From Chryseobacterium ureilyticum (lineage in GTDB: Bacteria > Bacteroidota > Bacteroidia > Flavobacteriales > Weeksellaceae), in contig NZ_FTOL01000001.1 of the NCBI RefSeq assembly GCF_900156735.1, forward strand, positions 62,001 through 126,000: 64,000 nucleotides of DNA, read 5' to 3'. The position numbers and the translations under genes were made by a program. Below are positions 54,279 through 63,374 of this stretch, piece by piece. The notes under the pieces are model-generated. The model had not been told where the DNA came from. It did no database searches and saw only the letters and a program-made list of their open reading frames with translations. Position 1 is the stretch's first letter. Each line of letters begins with the position of its first letter.

Positions 54279-54585
54279 ATTCTATCTCTTCATTCAGAAA
54301 TTTCCAATCGGAATTAAATTCTGTAATTAAGGTTTCTTTCTTTTTCCGAGTCCAACCTTTTATTTGTTTTTCTCTCGCTATTGCGGTCTCAATGTCATCA
54401 AAATGTTCAAAATAAATTAAATAGAAGCATTTATATTTTGAGGTGAAACTTTTGTCAATAGCTTCTGGATGTTGATGCCAATATAATCTGTTTTTCAAAT
54501 CATTAGTAACTCCTGTTTATAATACTGTTTTTATTTTGTTGGTCAGTATATAAACATAGTAATTATGAGTTCCTAGGGTTTTCAT
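54277..54585 (-). pseudogene. GIY-YIG nuclease, inactivated by a nonsense codon
   Basis: The full frame of 103 codons runs from the ATG at 54583-54585 to the TGA at 54277-54279. It reads MKTLGTHNYYVYILTNK, then VL-stop-TGVTNDLKNRLYWHQ, then the family end AREKQIKGWTRKKKETLI. GIY-YIG proteins of this small UvrC/URI-like class have LYTGVTNDL here. The TAA at 54517-54519 thus replaces the conserved Tyr of the YIG/YTG motif, a likely TAT to TAA change. A 73-codon fragment downstream could start at TTG 54498 but would lack the active-site tyrosines. The rest of the frame is intact, so the mutation looks recent. Confidence 0.8.
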
Positions 54586-54590
54586 TTTAA

Positions 54591-54628
54591 GAGATTCTTC
54601 ATTGTGCTATGCTTCATTCAGAATGACA
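54591..54628 (-). repeat. Right inverted repeat of the GIY-YIG element
   Basis: 38 bp, begins GAGATTCTTC and ends CAGAATGACA. Partner of 54241-54278. Confidence 0.85.
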
Positions 54629-54638
54629 CAAAGCAACA

Positions 54639-57179
54639 TTAGGCAGTTGGTTCAACTAAAGCTTCTTTCTTTTTGTTTTTATTCATCCAGAAAATTCCAA
54701 ATGCTGCCAATGCAATGAATAGTCCGAAGCTAAGAAGAGAAAGCCATTTTCCTTTTTCAATTACCTCAGGTTCGAAAATCATTCTGATTTGGTGACTTCC
54801 TGCCGGTACATGCACTGCACGCAATAAATAATCTGCTTTAATATAAGGAACTTCTTTTCCGTCTACAGAAACTTTCCATCCGTGAGGATAATAAATTTCA
54901 GAGAAAACAGCAAGCTGAGGGGTTTTCGACTGAGATTTGAATTCAAGTTCATTCGGTTCATACTTCGTCAGATTGATGAATGCCGTAGAATCTGCCTGAA
55001 CAGGTTTATTATCGAAATAAGCTTTGTCAGAAGAAGCTACAACAGCTGTCTTTTTATTATCGATAACACCGATTGACTTGATTTCTTCATTAGGAGTTTC
55101 TACAAACTTAATGTCGCTTACAAACCATGCGTTTCCGTTAGCTTTTGGATTAGGAACAACCTGTGGCTGTTCAGGACCTCCGAAAACCATATACTTTGCA
55201 TTCAATAGATTGAGAACGTTTGGTGTTTTTACACTGTCAATACTATTGATATACTCATTAAGTACGTCGTCATATCTTCTCAGTTTTACAGCGTGATACC
55301 CCCCGATAGAAGCTTTGAAGTAAGAGGTATTTGTTTCGCTTGTTACCCCTAAAGTCTGGTTATAGATTCTGTAGTGTGCTTTGTCTTTATCAGCAATTGT
55401 TTCTAATGTCTTGTTGATATTTACTGTAGATAAAATAGATTCAAGGTTTGGATTTCCCTGTACTTTTTCTGCCAATAGATCAGAGCTTTCTGTTTGGAAA
55501 GGGTTTTCAGCAAAGATCTTGTCTACATAGTTTTCGTCATTTAAATAACGTTTGTTCACGCTCCATAGATCAAATAAACTTACTACGCCAATCACAACCA
55601 AAGCAATATTCTGGTTAAGTTTTTTCTTTAGACTTAAGAACAATGCCGCCGCAGTAATTGCAACATAGATGAATGCTTTGATGGCATCTATTCTGAACAG
55701 TTTATATCTTTCATCTACAAGATAATCCAGTAGGAAAGGAGGGAAGTATGTCTTCTCATTAGCTGTGGAGAATCCAAGTAAAGATTTTCCGAATACTAAA
55801 AGAATTAATAATAATCCCAATGTTCCACCACTTACATACATAAGGATTTTTTGTTTGTATTCCTCTGTAAGTTTTTCATCAGTAAAGAATCTGTATAGCC
55901 CTAAAATAGCAATTAAAGGGAATAGTAATTCAACTACGACAAGGATTGAAGATGGCGCTCTGAATTTGTTATAAAACGGAACGAAATCAATGAAGAAATC
56001 GGATAATGGCATAAAGTTGCTTCCCCAAGCCAATAAAACAGTCAGGATAGAAGCTCCTAAGATCCAGTAACGGTATTTTTTCGATGCAAAGAAAAATCCT
56101 AGCACAGCAAGGAAACATACAATAGCTCCTTGGTAAGCTGGTCCGGAAGTCCCGGGCTGATCTCCCCAATACGTCATTCCGCTGAAACCTTTTGAAATTC
56201 TGTCCATTTCAGCTTGTGAGCCTACATTTTCCTGTACAAGTTCCTGTACCCTGTTCATCATTGTTTTTGCTTCAGGCTCCTGACTTCCACCTCCCATTAA
56301 TCTTGGGATGAATAGGTTTAATGTTTCAAGTTGTCCGTAGCTCCACATCAGCATACTTTCTTTATCCATTCCGGATTTCCCTGAAGTATGACTGTCGTTT
56401 GTTAAAATTTGTTTTCCACGTACGGTTTCTTTTACGTACTCAGAATTTGCCATGATTCTCTGAGAGTTCATTCCAACCCCGATTACACAAGATGCTGCAA
56501 TGATTCCCGAAGAAATAAGGAAGTGCTTCATCGGTGTCTTTTTCTGAATCGCTCTGATCAGTTCAGACAGGAATAAAAATCCTAAGGCAATGAACAGATA
56601 ATAGGTCATCTGCGGGTGGTTCGCTGCAATCTGAAGTCCCATAAAAAGGGTCGTTACAATGAATCCCCAGATATATTGTTTTCGGATATAAACTAATAAA
56701 ATTCCGGCTAAAAGCGGAGCAAAATATTCAATGGTATTTACTTTTCCGTTGTGTCCCGCCGCAATAATAATATAGAAATAAGTGGAAAGTCCAAAGAACG
56801 TAGCACCCAGCAGGGCGTATTTCCAGTTTCTGACCACTACCATTCCCAAAAGGAAAAAACCTGCAAAAAGCAGGAAGAGATAATTAACCGGTCTTGGCAG
56901 AAAATTCAGATTGCTGTCGATTTTCTTGATGATATCACCTTTAAACTGGCTACCCATCTGATAAGTCGGCATTCCCCCGAACATGGAGTCACTCCAATAG
57001 GTTTCATTTCCTGTATTGGCTCTATAGTCTAGCAGTTCTTTTGCGCCTCCTCTGTATTGAACAATATCATGCTGAAAAAGCTGTTTACCTGAAAATACAG
57101 GGGTTGAATATAAAAATGCTAAAACTATAAATACTACTAATGAAATTGCAATATAAATTAAGTTTTTATTTTTTGCCAT
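54639..57179 (-). CDS. YfhO-family membrane protein
   Basis: An 846-residue polytopic inner-membrane protein. The first 550 residues hold about twelve helices with a GT-C glycosyltransferase-like layout: an extracellular first loop with FQHDIVQYRGGAKELLDYR, and GLQIAANHPQMTYY. A periplasmic beta-rich domain follows (YPHGWKVSVDGKEVPYIKADYLLRAVHVPAG) and a final helix. The FYPHGW...DG block is characteristic of YfhO-like proteins, implicated in glycosylating cell-wall polymers in Firmicutes. Precise substrate unknown. Confidence 0.82.
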   Translation of the reverse strand: MAKNKNLIYIAISLVVFIVLAFLYSTPVFSGKQLFQHDIVQYRGGAKELLDYRANTGNETYWSDSMFGGMPTYQMGSQFKGDIIKKIDSNLNFLPRPVNYLFLLFAGFFLLGMVVVRNWKYALLGATFFGLSTYFYIIIAAGHNGKVNTIEYFAPLLAGILLVYIRKQYIWGFIVTTLFMGLQIAANHPQMTYYLFIALGFLFLSELIRAIQKKTPMKHFLISSGIIAASCVIGVGMNSQRIMANSEYVKETVRGKQILTNDSHTSGKSGMDKESMLMWSYGQLETLNLFIPRLMGGGSQEPEAKTMMNRVQELVQENVGSQAEMDRISKGFSGMTYWGDQPGTSGPAYQGAIVCFLAVLGFFFASKKYRYWILGASILTVLLAWGSNFMPLSDFFIDFVPFYNKFRAPSSILVVVELLFPLIAILGLYRFFTDEKLTEEYKQKILMYVSGGTLGLLLILLVFGKSLLGFSTANEKTYFPPFLLDYLVDERYKLFRIDAIKAFIYVAITAAALFLSLKKKLNQNIALVVIGVVSLFDLWSVNKRYLNDENYVDKIFAENPFQTESSDLLAEKVQGNPNLESILSTVNINKTLETIADKDKAHYRIYNQTLGVTSETNTSYFKASIGGYHAVKLRRYDDVLNEYINSIDSVKTPNVLNLLNAKYMVFGGPEQPQVVPNPKANGNAWFVSDIKFVETPNEEIKSIGVIDNKKTAVVASSDKAYFDNKPVQADSTAFINLTKYEPNELEFKSQSKTPQLAVFSEIYYPHGWKVSVDGKEVPYIKADYLLRAVHVPAGSHQIRMIFEPEVIEKGKWLSLLSFGLFIALAAFGIFWMNKNKKKEALVEPTA

Positions 57180-57210
57180 GCTGGTTATTATCTTTTATTT
57201 CTTGGATTTT

Positions 57211-57441
57211 CTACCTTTTGTCATTACTCTCTTTTACCTCTTCATAGTCTACGGTTTCAGCGTCCCATTTGAGGTTTTGTTTGTTATTCTTATTCGAGTT
57301 GTTGATGTCCTCATGTCTGTTATTATGGTTCTGATTATTGAACCTGTAGCTGTAAAAAGTCTTAAAGAAAATCCTTTTCAGAATATTCCAGACAAAGAAA
57401 ATAACGATAGCAGAGAGTACTAACTCAAGAATGTACTTCAT
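57211..57441 (-). CDS. DUF4834 small membrane protein
   Basis: A 76-residue protein with one N-terminal helix (about residues 4-24) and an Asn-rich, charged tail ending DAETVDYEEVKE. The layout and the tail motif fit the DUF4834 family, function unknown. Its start is 31 bp upstream of the YfhO-like gene, same strand, so likely cotranscribed. Confidence 0.7.
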   Translation of the reverse strand: MKYILELVLSAIVIFFVWNILKRIFFKTFYSYRFNNQNHNNRHEDINNSNKNNKQNLKWDAETVDYEEVKESNDKR

Positions 57442-57442
57442 A

Positions 57443-57514
57443 ACTTTTGAATTTAAAGTTCAAGGTTCAGTGTTTAATTGTTATACTGATTTTTGAACAC
57501 TGAACCTCAAAAGT
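57443..57514. repeat. Two-part inverted repeat
   Basis: ACTTTTGA (57443-57450) pairs with 57507-57514, and GGTTCAGTGTT (57464-57474) pairs with 57496-57506. It lies between the DUF6263 and DUF4834 genes on the same strand. It may be a terminator or a dispersed palindrome; no long T-tract. Confidence 0.65.
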
Positions 57515-57524
57515 TTTGTTTTAA

Positions 57525-58574
57525 TTATTTTGCAGAAGGGTTTACCATTACAGAAGAATTAGAAACACTTTTCATAGACTGTGATTGTTTTCCGTCAGAA
57601 AGCGTTTCAATCTGTGTTGTTTTTACAGTGATGTTCTGGTTGGTAATCCATCCTGAATTTTCATCAAATTTAATAGTTCCGTTCTGAACAAGTTCGCTGC
57701 TTAAGCTGTGAGTGATTCCTCCTTGGGTCTTCTTGTCAGCTTTTTTAGGGATACCACCTGTTACAGCAATTTCAGCAACTCCATTTCCTAAGCTTTTTAG
57801 TATGTAGTTTGAAGTTACTTTAATGTTTCCGCTTGGGTCAGCATTTTCAGAAGTTGTCCATTTTTCACCTATTTTTATTCCTTTTTTAGGAATAATAACA
57901 AGATTTTTATTGAATTGATCCTTCAATACTTTTTCGTTGAAAGATTCTTTTAAGCTTGCTACAACGCTTGCTTTCTCATTAGCATCTTTGATAAGCGTTC
58001 CTACAGCATTGGATACTTTGGTATAAACTGCATCAAAACCTGTGATAGAAATTACATTCCCTTTGTTGTCCATTTTCATGTCAAGCTTATTACTTGTAAG
58101 GGCTCTGTTGATATTCCAGATCATTTTAAGCTCATCTTCTTTAGGAATAGGAAGTTTTGTATCTACTACAATTGTTTTTCCCTGTGCAGACTGAGAGCTT
58201 CTTTTAGAAACAAGATTAAGGGTCATTTCATAGATATTTCCTTTAATATCATTAACGGTGAAGTTCATTTCATCTGTAGACTCCGAAGTAGCGGTCATAG
58301 ATTTCCCCTGAGGATCAGTCATCGTTTTCGTGTCTCTCTGATACGTTGTAAGAGGATATGTTTTTCCTTTTTCAAGTTTAAAAGTTTGCGTAACGATACC
58401 AGCAGAGTCTTTAATAGCAGGGTTTTCTACAACCTTAGCCACAGAATCAGCCGGAACTTCTACGGTAACTGTTTTTCCGGTTTTAGGATCTACTTTGGTT
58501 ACTTTTGCTGTTTCTTTTTTACAAGAAACAAGAGCTATAGATGAGAGTAGCGCTAATGCTGCTATGTTTTTCAT
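57525..58574 (-). CDS. DUF6263 family lipoprotein
   Basis: A 349-residue predicted lipoprotein with lipobox LVSC (Cys about 19) and KKETAKV linker. It has a repetitive beta-strand mature region (YPLTTYQRDTKTMTDPQG; NGTIKFDENSGWITNQNITVKT), as in the DUF6263 family. Envelope-located, function unknown. The frequent short strands suggest a beta-sandwich pair. Confidence 0.75.
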   Translation of the reverse strand: MKNIAALALLSSIALVSCKKETAKVTKVDPKTGKTVTVEVPADSVAKVVENPAIKDSAGIVTQTFKLEKGKTYPLTTYQRDTKTMTDPQGKSMTATSESTDEMNFTVNDIKGNIYEMTLNLVSKRSSQSAQGKTIVVDTKLPIPKEDELKMIWNINRALTSNKLDMKMDNKGNVISITGFDAVYTKVSNAVGTLIKDANEKASVVASLKESFNEKVLKDQFNKNLVIIPKKGIKIGEKWTTSENADPSGNIKVTSNYILKSLGNGVAEIAVTGGIPKKADKKTQGGITHSLSSELVQNGTIKFDENSGWITNQNITVKTTQIETLSDGKQSQSMKSVSNSSVMVNPSAK

Positions 58575-58611
58575 TTTCTAATTTTTTTAAGTGTTGTGTT
58601 ATTGGTACTAA

Positions 58612-59349
58612 TTATTTCAACATTTTCTGTCTTACTGCTTCATATAAGATGGCTCCACATGCTACAGAAACGTTCAGTGATTGAGTTTTTCCCTCGATAG
58701 GAAGTTTTATTTTTTCATCAGAATGATGCAGTACTTCTTTAGAAATTCCGGTTTCCTCATTACCCATAACGATAGCGCATGGTTCTGTAAAGTTTACATC
58801 ATAGATCAGCTTTTGTGCTTTTTCAGATGCTGCAAATACCGTAATTCCACTTTGTTGTAAGAAATCTACAGTATGGGCAAGGTTGTTTGCTTTACAGATT
58901 TTGATATTATAAATACCGCCTGCAGAAGTTTTGATCGCATCAGAATTAATAGGTGCTGCCCCTTTCTCGGGAATAATTACAGCGTCTACTCCTACACATT
59001 CTGCAGTTCTACAGATGGCTCCGAAGTTTCTTACATCAGTAAGTCTGTCCAAAATCAATAAGAAAGGAGTCTTTCCTTCCTCAAATAATTGTGGAACAAT
59101 ATCCTCCACTTTATGAAACGGAACATCCGAAATAAAAGCAACCACACCTTGGTGATTTTTTCTTGTAAAACGGTTCAGTTTTTCAACCGGAACATAATTG
59201 GGACGGATTTTATTTTTTGCTAAAATTGCTTTCAGTTCAGCATAAATAGGACCCTGAAGTGCATTTTGCACAAAGATCTTGTCAATCGTTTTTCCCGCTT
59301 CAATTGCTTCAATCACGGGACGCAGCCCGAAAATAAAATCGTCTTTCAT
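58612..59349 (-). CDS. rlmB: 23S rRNA (guanosine-2251-2'-O)-methyltransferase RlmB
   Basis: A 245-residue SpoU/TrmH-family (knotted SPOUT) RNA methyltransferase. Seen: N-terminal substrate-binding domain beginning FIFGLRPVIEAIEAG; motif 1 ILDRLTDVRNFGAICRTAE; motif 2 IVMGNEETGIS; motif 3 IPIEGKTQSLNVSVACGAILYE. Together these define the RlmB/TrmH group, and the N-terminal domain favours RlmB. Confidence 0.92.
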   Translation of the reverse strand: MKDDFIFGLRPVIEAIEAGKTIDKIFVQNALQGPIYAELKAILAKNKIRPNYVPVEKLNRFTRKNHQGVVAFISDVPFHKVEDIVPQLFEEGKTPFLLILDRLTDVRNFGAICRTAECVGVDAVIIPEKGAAPINSDAIKTSAGGIYNIKICKANNLAHTVDFLQQSGITVFAASEKAQKLIYDVNFTEPCAIVMGNEETGISKEVLHHSDEKIKLPIEGKTQSLNVSVACGAILYEAVRQKMLK

Positions 59350-59462
59350 TGAAAATTTGTTATATAGTTACAGAGTGAATAGTCAATCGTTAATTTTACC
59401 TTGTAAGCCAATTTGGTTGATGTATATTCACATTTGACCATTGACTTACTTTGCAAAATTTA

Positions 59463-59936
59463 CTATCTCCCTTTTTCTCCTAAAATTGCTCTTTTCTGCG
59501 CCATTACATATCCATAATGCAGGCTTTCATGCATGTTGTTAAAGATAATGGCATCCTGAATACTCTTCAAATCCATGCCAAAACTGGTTGTATATGGAGT
59601 ATAATCTGAAAAGAAATCACTGTCATAATCTTTCATCAGAATTTTTGAGGTTTCAGTAAGTAAAAACTCAAGATCCTCCACTTCCGATTTTTGAACATTT
59701 AAATTAGGTAATGTTCCTTTTTTGTAGGTTTCAATCCAGTATTTATCAATACGGAAAGGGTTTCCACTAAGGTAATAATGCAGCAGCTGCTGTGTGGCAA
59801 CGGTATGAGCAATATTCCAGTAAATATTATTGTTGAAACCATCCGGAATCAGCAACAGATCCTCGTGAGAGGTGTTCTGTAGGATGTCTAAAAGATTTTT
59901 TCTTACCTGTCTGTGTGCTTGAAAATGATAATTCAT
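59463..59936 (-). CDS. DinB-like four-helix-bundle protein
   Basis: A 157-residue cytoplasmic protein of the DinB/YfiT-like superfamily. Seen: metal-site histidines in NIAHTVATQQLLHYY (about residue 45) and in the C-terminal NNMHESLHYGYVMAQ. Members include thiol-dependent metalloenzymes and damage-induced proteins; the exact reaction here is unknown. It has its own -7 box. Confidence 0.8.
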   Translation of the reverse strand: MNYHFQAHRQVRKNLLDILQNTSHEDLLLIPDGFNNNIYWNIAHTVATQQLLHYYLSGNPFRIDKYWIETYKKGTLPNLNVQKSEVEDLEFLLTETSKILMKDYDSDFFSDYTPYTTSFGMDLKSIQDAIIFNNMHESLHYGYVMAQKRAILGEKGR

Positions 59937-60236
59937 TTTGCAGAAATTTTAATCTCCAAAAATAGTTTAATAATCTGGGAATGACAATTTTTTGTCTGAA
60001 GGATTAAAGCAAAAATTTTTGATTCGTGAAAAAAAGTATTATTTATTATTTTCTTTTTATGGAAAAAAATGATGGGATTGTAATTGCTTTTAGAAAATTT
60101 AACTTTGATCGTCTATTGAATTACCTGTTTTTATGAATGAAAATCCCTCTCGTGAAAATATTCAAAAGAGGGAATTATATTGTTTTTTTTGACTGTTTTT
60201 TATGATTTTCTTTGGAATAATTTAAGAATTTACAGT
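59937..60236. other. Intergenic region with a hairpin
   Basis: 300 bp. It holds the DinB-like gene's -7 box (59957-59964) and a hairpin CCCTCT/AGAGGG (60150-60173) that may end the PNGase F-like transcript. A 25-codon frame on the plus strand (60059) has no supporting features. Confidence 0.5.
59957..59964 (-). promoter_or_regulatory. -7 promoter box of the DinB-like gene
   Basis: Minus-strand TATTTTTG matches TAnnTTTG, 21 nt upstream of the ATG at 59936. Confidence 0.5.
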
Positions 60237-61574
60237 TTATTTCTTGATAATCTTATGTTTGAAGGAGACTCCGTTTTTCAATACAATATTCAAAAAGTAG
60301 ACTCCTGCACTGTATGATGAAAGATTAATTCTGTTTTCTCTGAATGTTTCTGCTAATTTGCGCCCATCCATGCTAAAAAGAGTCATTGATGCAACATCTT
60401 CTTTGGATTTAATATTGACAAAATCAACGGTAGGATTAGGATAGATATTGACATCTATCGTTTTAACATCCTGAACGTTCAGTGAAGCATTACTTTTCCC
60501 CTGCATATATACAGAAAGATAAACATCACCTTTCTGTTGATTGAAAACTGCTGTAGGTATGCTGTGTTTTAAAGTGTGATTTCCTGCTGATAAACTTGGT
60601 AAAGTAAATCCTCTGATGGGAACAGAATTTCCCGGGCACCAATTATTCCATGATGTCCATTCAGCAAATGATGAAGGTGTAGTTCCATAAATACCGTTGC
60701 CTTGGGTATTGTATACTCGGTAAGGTTCACAGGAAGTTCCTCCCGGGGTATAAGTGAGCATCTGCACATCGTCCAGATAGGTGTAATTTTGTCTTCTGAT
60801 ATATTCTTCACCACCACTATCAGCTCCGTGAGGAGTGGAAATGACAAAAAACTTTGCATTGTTAACTGATTCCGGAAGATTGAAGTTGACAAGTCTTACT
60901 GTTTCACCAGTAACATCTGTGCTGTTATAGTTGTTTAATCGGTTATAGCTAAGAAGCGGAACAAGAGTGTTGTAATCACTTGGAGTGGCACCGTTATCTG
61001 TTGAGAAAAAAGTAAGCGTTCCTGAAAAGACATCAATCCTGTTGGCGCATCCCTGAACCTGTGTTTGAGCGGCATAAGGAACTCCAAAAACATCCAGTTC
61101 CATATATAAGTCATAAGCGTTACGGAGAGTGGTATCGTGAAATACACTGTAGAGATTGCTGATGTCGTAAGTGTAAGGAACCTCAATTGGGGAGCGATTC
61201 TTGTTCATAAAAGGGGTGATGTATCTCCCGACCTCAATTCTTTTTACATTAGGATCATTCATCTCATAGGTTGCCTGATTTTTAGGCACCATAGCCAGAA
61301 ATACTTCTCCAAGTCGGTCATAATTGTCGCACAAAGCACCTATTGTTACTCTCATGGCAATTTTTGCTTTAAAGGAATTTAATTCAGCATCCGTCAGTTT
61401 TCGGGCGTATCGGGTATTTCCTAATCTTATTAAGCCTGGAGGGACAGGCGTAGATACGGTGGCTGCGTAACCATCATAATATACAGCATCCGAAATCAAA
61501 TTGGTCATGCTGGTAGATTGCGATTTGAATAGCCCGGATAATAAGAGACCTGAAAAAAGTAATCTTTTAAACAT
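60237..61574 (-). CDS. PNGase F-like protein with type IX sorting domain
   Basis: A 445-residue secreted protein with a signal peptide (residues 1-19, ending FKSQS) and a type IX secretion C-terminal domain (IYPNPTVDF at about 377, then GVYFLNIVL...HKIIKK). The middle resembles Elizabethkingia PNGase F, which cuts N-glycans from asparagine. Aligning by eye, CDNYDR matches CDEWDR with the catalytic Asp (Asp86 here), YMEL matches YTET (Glu159), GGEEY matches CAEW (Glu256 or 257), and NWCPGNSVP matches GWCPGMAVP. Identity between these islands is low, so N-glycanase activity is a prediction. Confidence 0.7.
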   Translation of the reverse strand: MFKRLLFSGLLLSGLFKSQSTSMTNLISDAVYYDGYAATVSTPVPPGLIRLGNTRYARKLTDAELNSFKAKIAMRVTIGALCDNYDRLGEVFLAMVPKNQATYEMNDPNVKRIEVGRYITPFMNKNRSPIEVPYTYDISNLYSVFHDTTLRNAYDLYMELDVFGVPYAAQTQVQGCANRIDVFSGTLTFFSTDNGATPSDYNTLVPLLSYNRLNNYNSTDVTGETVRLVNFNLPESVNNAKFFVISTPHGADSGGEEYIRRQNYTYLDDVQMLTYTPGGTSCEPYRVYNTQGNGIYGTTPSSFAEWTSWNNWCPGNSVPIRGFTLPSLSAGNHTLKHSIPTAVFNQQKGDVYLSVYMQGKSNASLNVQDVKTIDVNIYPNPTVDFVNIKSKEDVASMTLFSMDGRKLAETFRENRINLSSYSAGVYFLNIVLKNGVSFKHKIIKK

Positions 61575-61803
61575 ATCATTGATATTTGTTGTAAATATAT
61601 TAAAATATGCACTTTAATTTGTTTTTATTGAGTATTATTTTTGTTGTTTATGATGTTTTGTTGAATAAAATTTAAATTTCTTGAATTTTTTAAAATTAAA
61701 ATATCATTTATTATGAATTTATATGATGAATATTTTTTTTATTATAGTAATTTCTGTTTTTATTATTAAATTAGCAAGGTAATTATTGTTAATATTATTA
61801 ATA

Positions 61804-63105
61804 ATGAAAAGAATTTTACTTTTGTCTTTCTTGTTTGCAGTGTTGAATATAAATGCTCAAATTAATTTAAATATTGGAAGTTCAGCTGTAGGTAGCGCCC
61901 CTGTAAGTAGCTTTTTTTCCTATTCCTATGTTCAGCAGATATATCCTAAACAGGAAATCAATGCTAGTGCAGCTGGAAATATTACAGGTTTTACTTTTTA
62001 TGTTGATCCTTCTGCTACGATAAATGATTCCTCAAACTGGACAATTTATCTTGGGAATACCTCAAAAATGACTTTCACATCCGGTACAGACTGGATTCCT
62101 TCCTCACAGCTTACACAAGTATTTGCAGGTACTGTAACTAAGAATAATAACAAAGTTGAAGTCGTTTTTACAACTCCATTCGCTTATAATAATACTGATA
62201 ACCTGGTTATTGCAGTGAAAGAAAACTCGCCAAGTATTGACATTAATAATTTTGATGAAGCTTTCAAAGTTTATCCATATTTACAGAATTCTACACTTGT
62301 TTATAAAGGTGATCGTGCTGTAGTAGATCCCGCGTCTCCTCCAGGTGGAATAAGAGTAGATTATAAATCTGCAATAAGTATAACAGGATTAACGGCTAAT
62401 CTTGCCCCAGGGTGCCCGATTGTTATGTATCCTTCCAATAATGCACAATTTATTTCTTTATCACCTACCATTACCTGGCAGCAGGTTTTAGGAGCTGATT
62501 CTTATAGGATTTCTTTAGGTACAAGTCCAGGGGCAACAGATGTGATCAATCATCAGACTGTAAATGGAACAAGCTTTAGCCTTTCTCCATCTATTGTTCT
62601 TAATCGTAATACTAATTACTATTTAAAAGTTACCTCTTTTTCAGTTAATGGTGAATCTTCCGGCTGTACTGATTATACTTTTAAAACAATTCCTCCTATC
62701 CCTGCAAATGATGCGTGTTCCGGAGCGTTGCAAATTTCTGAATATCCTTATACATATGTGCAGTCAGACGGAATGTCTTCCACTAATAATGGCGGATTTG
62801 CATTGGCTTGCGCAAATGACGGTATGAACGATGGTTTATGGTTTAAGTTTACAGGAAACGGAACACCGTATACTATTAAAGTAAGTCCCGGAGTGGCTTC
62901 TTTTGATCCTAAAATAGGAGTATACAACGGAACATGTGATAATTTAGTTTGTGTGGGAACAATGGATAATAATGGTGGAGGTTCATCTGAAACAATTGTA
63001 GTGCAAACAACCGCAGGAACTGAATATTATGTAAACGTCGGTTCTTACGAAGATTCTGTAGATAAACCGGAAGATGTATTTACAATAAATATTACAAGAC
63101 CTTAA
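61804..63105 (+). CDS. Secreted cell-surface protein with fibronectin-III-like and PPC-like domains
   Basis: A 433-residue exported protein with a signal peptide (residues 1-18, ending NINAQ). In order: a beta-sandwich N-terminal domain (about 25-205) with GFTFYVDPSATIND; a fibronectin-III-like domain (about 210-300; SPTITWQQVLGADSYRISLG...YYLKVTSF); a C-terminal pre-peptidase-like beta domain (about 305-433; NDACSGALQI... GLWFKFTGN...YYVNVGSY). No type IX sorting signal is seen. The open frame to 61786 has no better start; ATG at 61804 is taken. Role unknown; such proteins often bind surfaces or substrates. Confidence 0.75.
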   Translation: MKRILLLSFLFAVLNINAQINLNIGSSAVGSAPVSSFFSYSYVQQIYPKQEINASAAGNITGFTFYVDPSATINDSSNWTIYLGNTSKMTFTSGTDWIPSSQLTQVFAGTVTKNNNKVEVVFTTPFAYNNTDNLVIAVKENSPSIDINNFDEAFKVYPYLQNSTLVYKGDRAVVDPASPPGGIRVDYKSAISITGLTANLAPGCPIVMYPSNNAQFISLSPTITWQQVLGADSYRISLGTSPGATDVINHQTVNGTSFSLSPSIVLNRNTNYYLKVTSFSVNGESSGCTDYTFKTIPPIPANDACSGALQISEYPYTYVQSDGMSSTNNGGFALACANDGMNDGLWFKFTGNGTPYTIKVSPGVASFDPKIGVYNGTCDNLVCVGTMDNNGGGSSETIVVQTTAGTEYYVNVGSYEDSVDKPEDVFTINITRP

Positions 63106-63138
63106 TTTTTCATTTTAAGAAAACTTTTAAATTCAAAT

Positions 63139-63177
63139 AAAAATGTTGTGGTATTGATTTATCACAACATTTTTTAT
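63139..63177 (+). terminator. Terminator of the surface-protein gene
   Basis: 12-bp stem (AAAAATGTTGTG with CACAACATTTTT), 12-nt loop, T-tract at 63170-63175. Confidence 0.85.
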
Positions 63178-63374
63178 AACAGATTGAATGATAATATAAA
63201 AGATGATAATGAACAACAGAAACTATGTCGTAGAATTCATGTCATCTCGATGTAGAATTCTAAAAGGCTTGTTAAACCCGGAATTTTTAACAAACTTTAA
63301 CTCAAATATGGCATTCATTGTGTTGATTAATGCAAGTATTTATCAGAAATTTACCACTTATTTTAAATCAAGCT

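Larger units (their letters stand above)
54241..54628. mobile_element. Compact inverted-repeat element carrying a GIY-YIG nuclease pseudogene
   Basis: A 388-bp unit made only of a GIY-YIG reading frame and two flanking 38-bp inverted repeats. The frame's stop codon overlaps the left repeat by 2 bp, and its start lies 5 bp inside the right repeat. No target duplication was recognised. It sits between a glycosyltransferase and a YfhO-like gene. Whether it is mobile is an inference from its layout. Confidence 0.55.

Noticed and set aside
60059..60136. 25-codon frame in the DinB/PNGase F-like gap
   Set aside because: Short, no leader, no conservation evidence; compatible with chance in AT-rich DNA.
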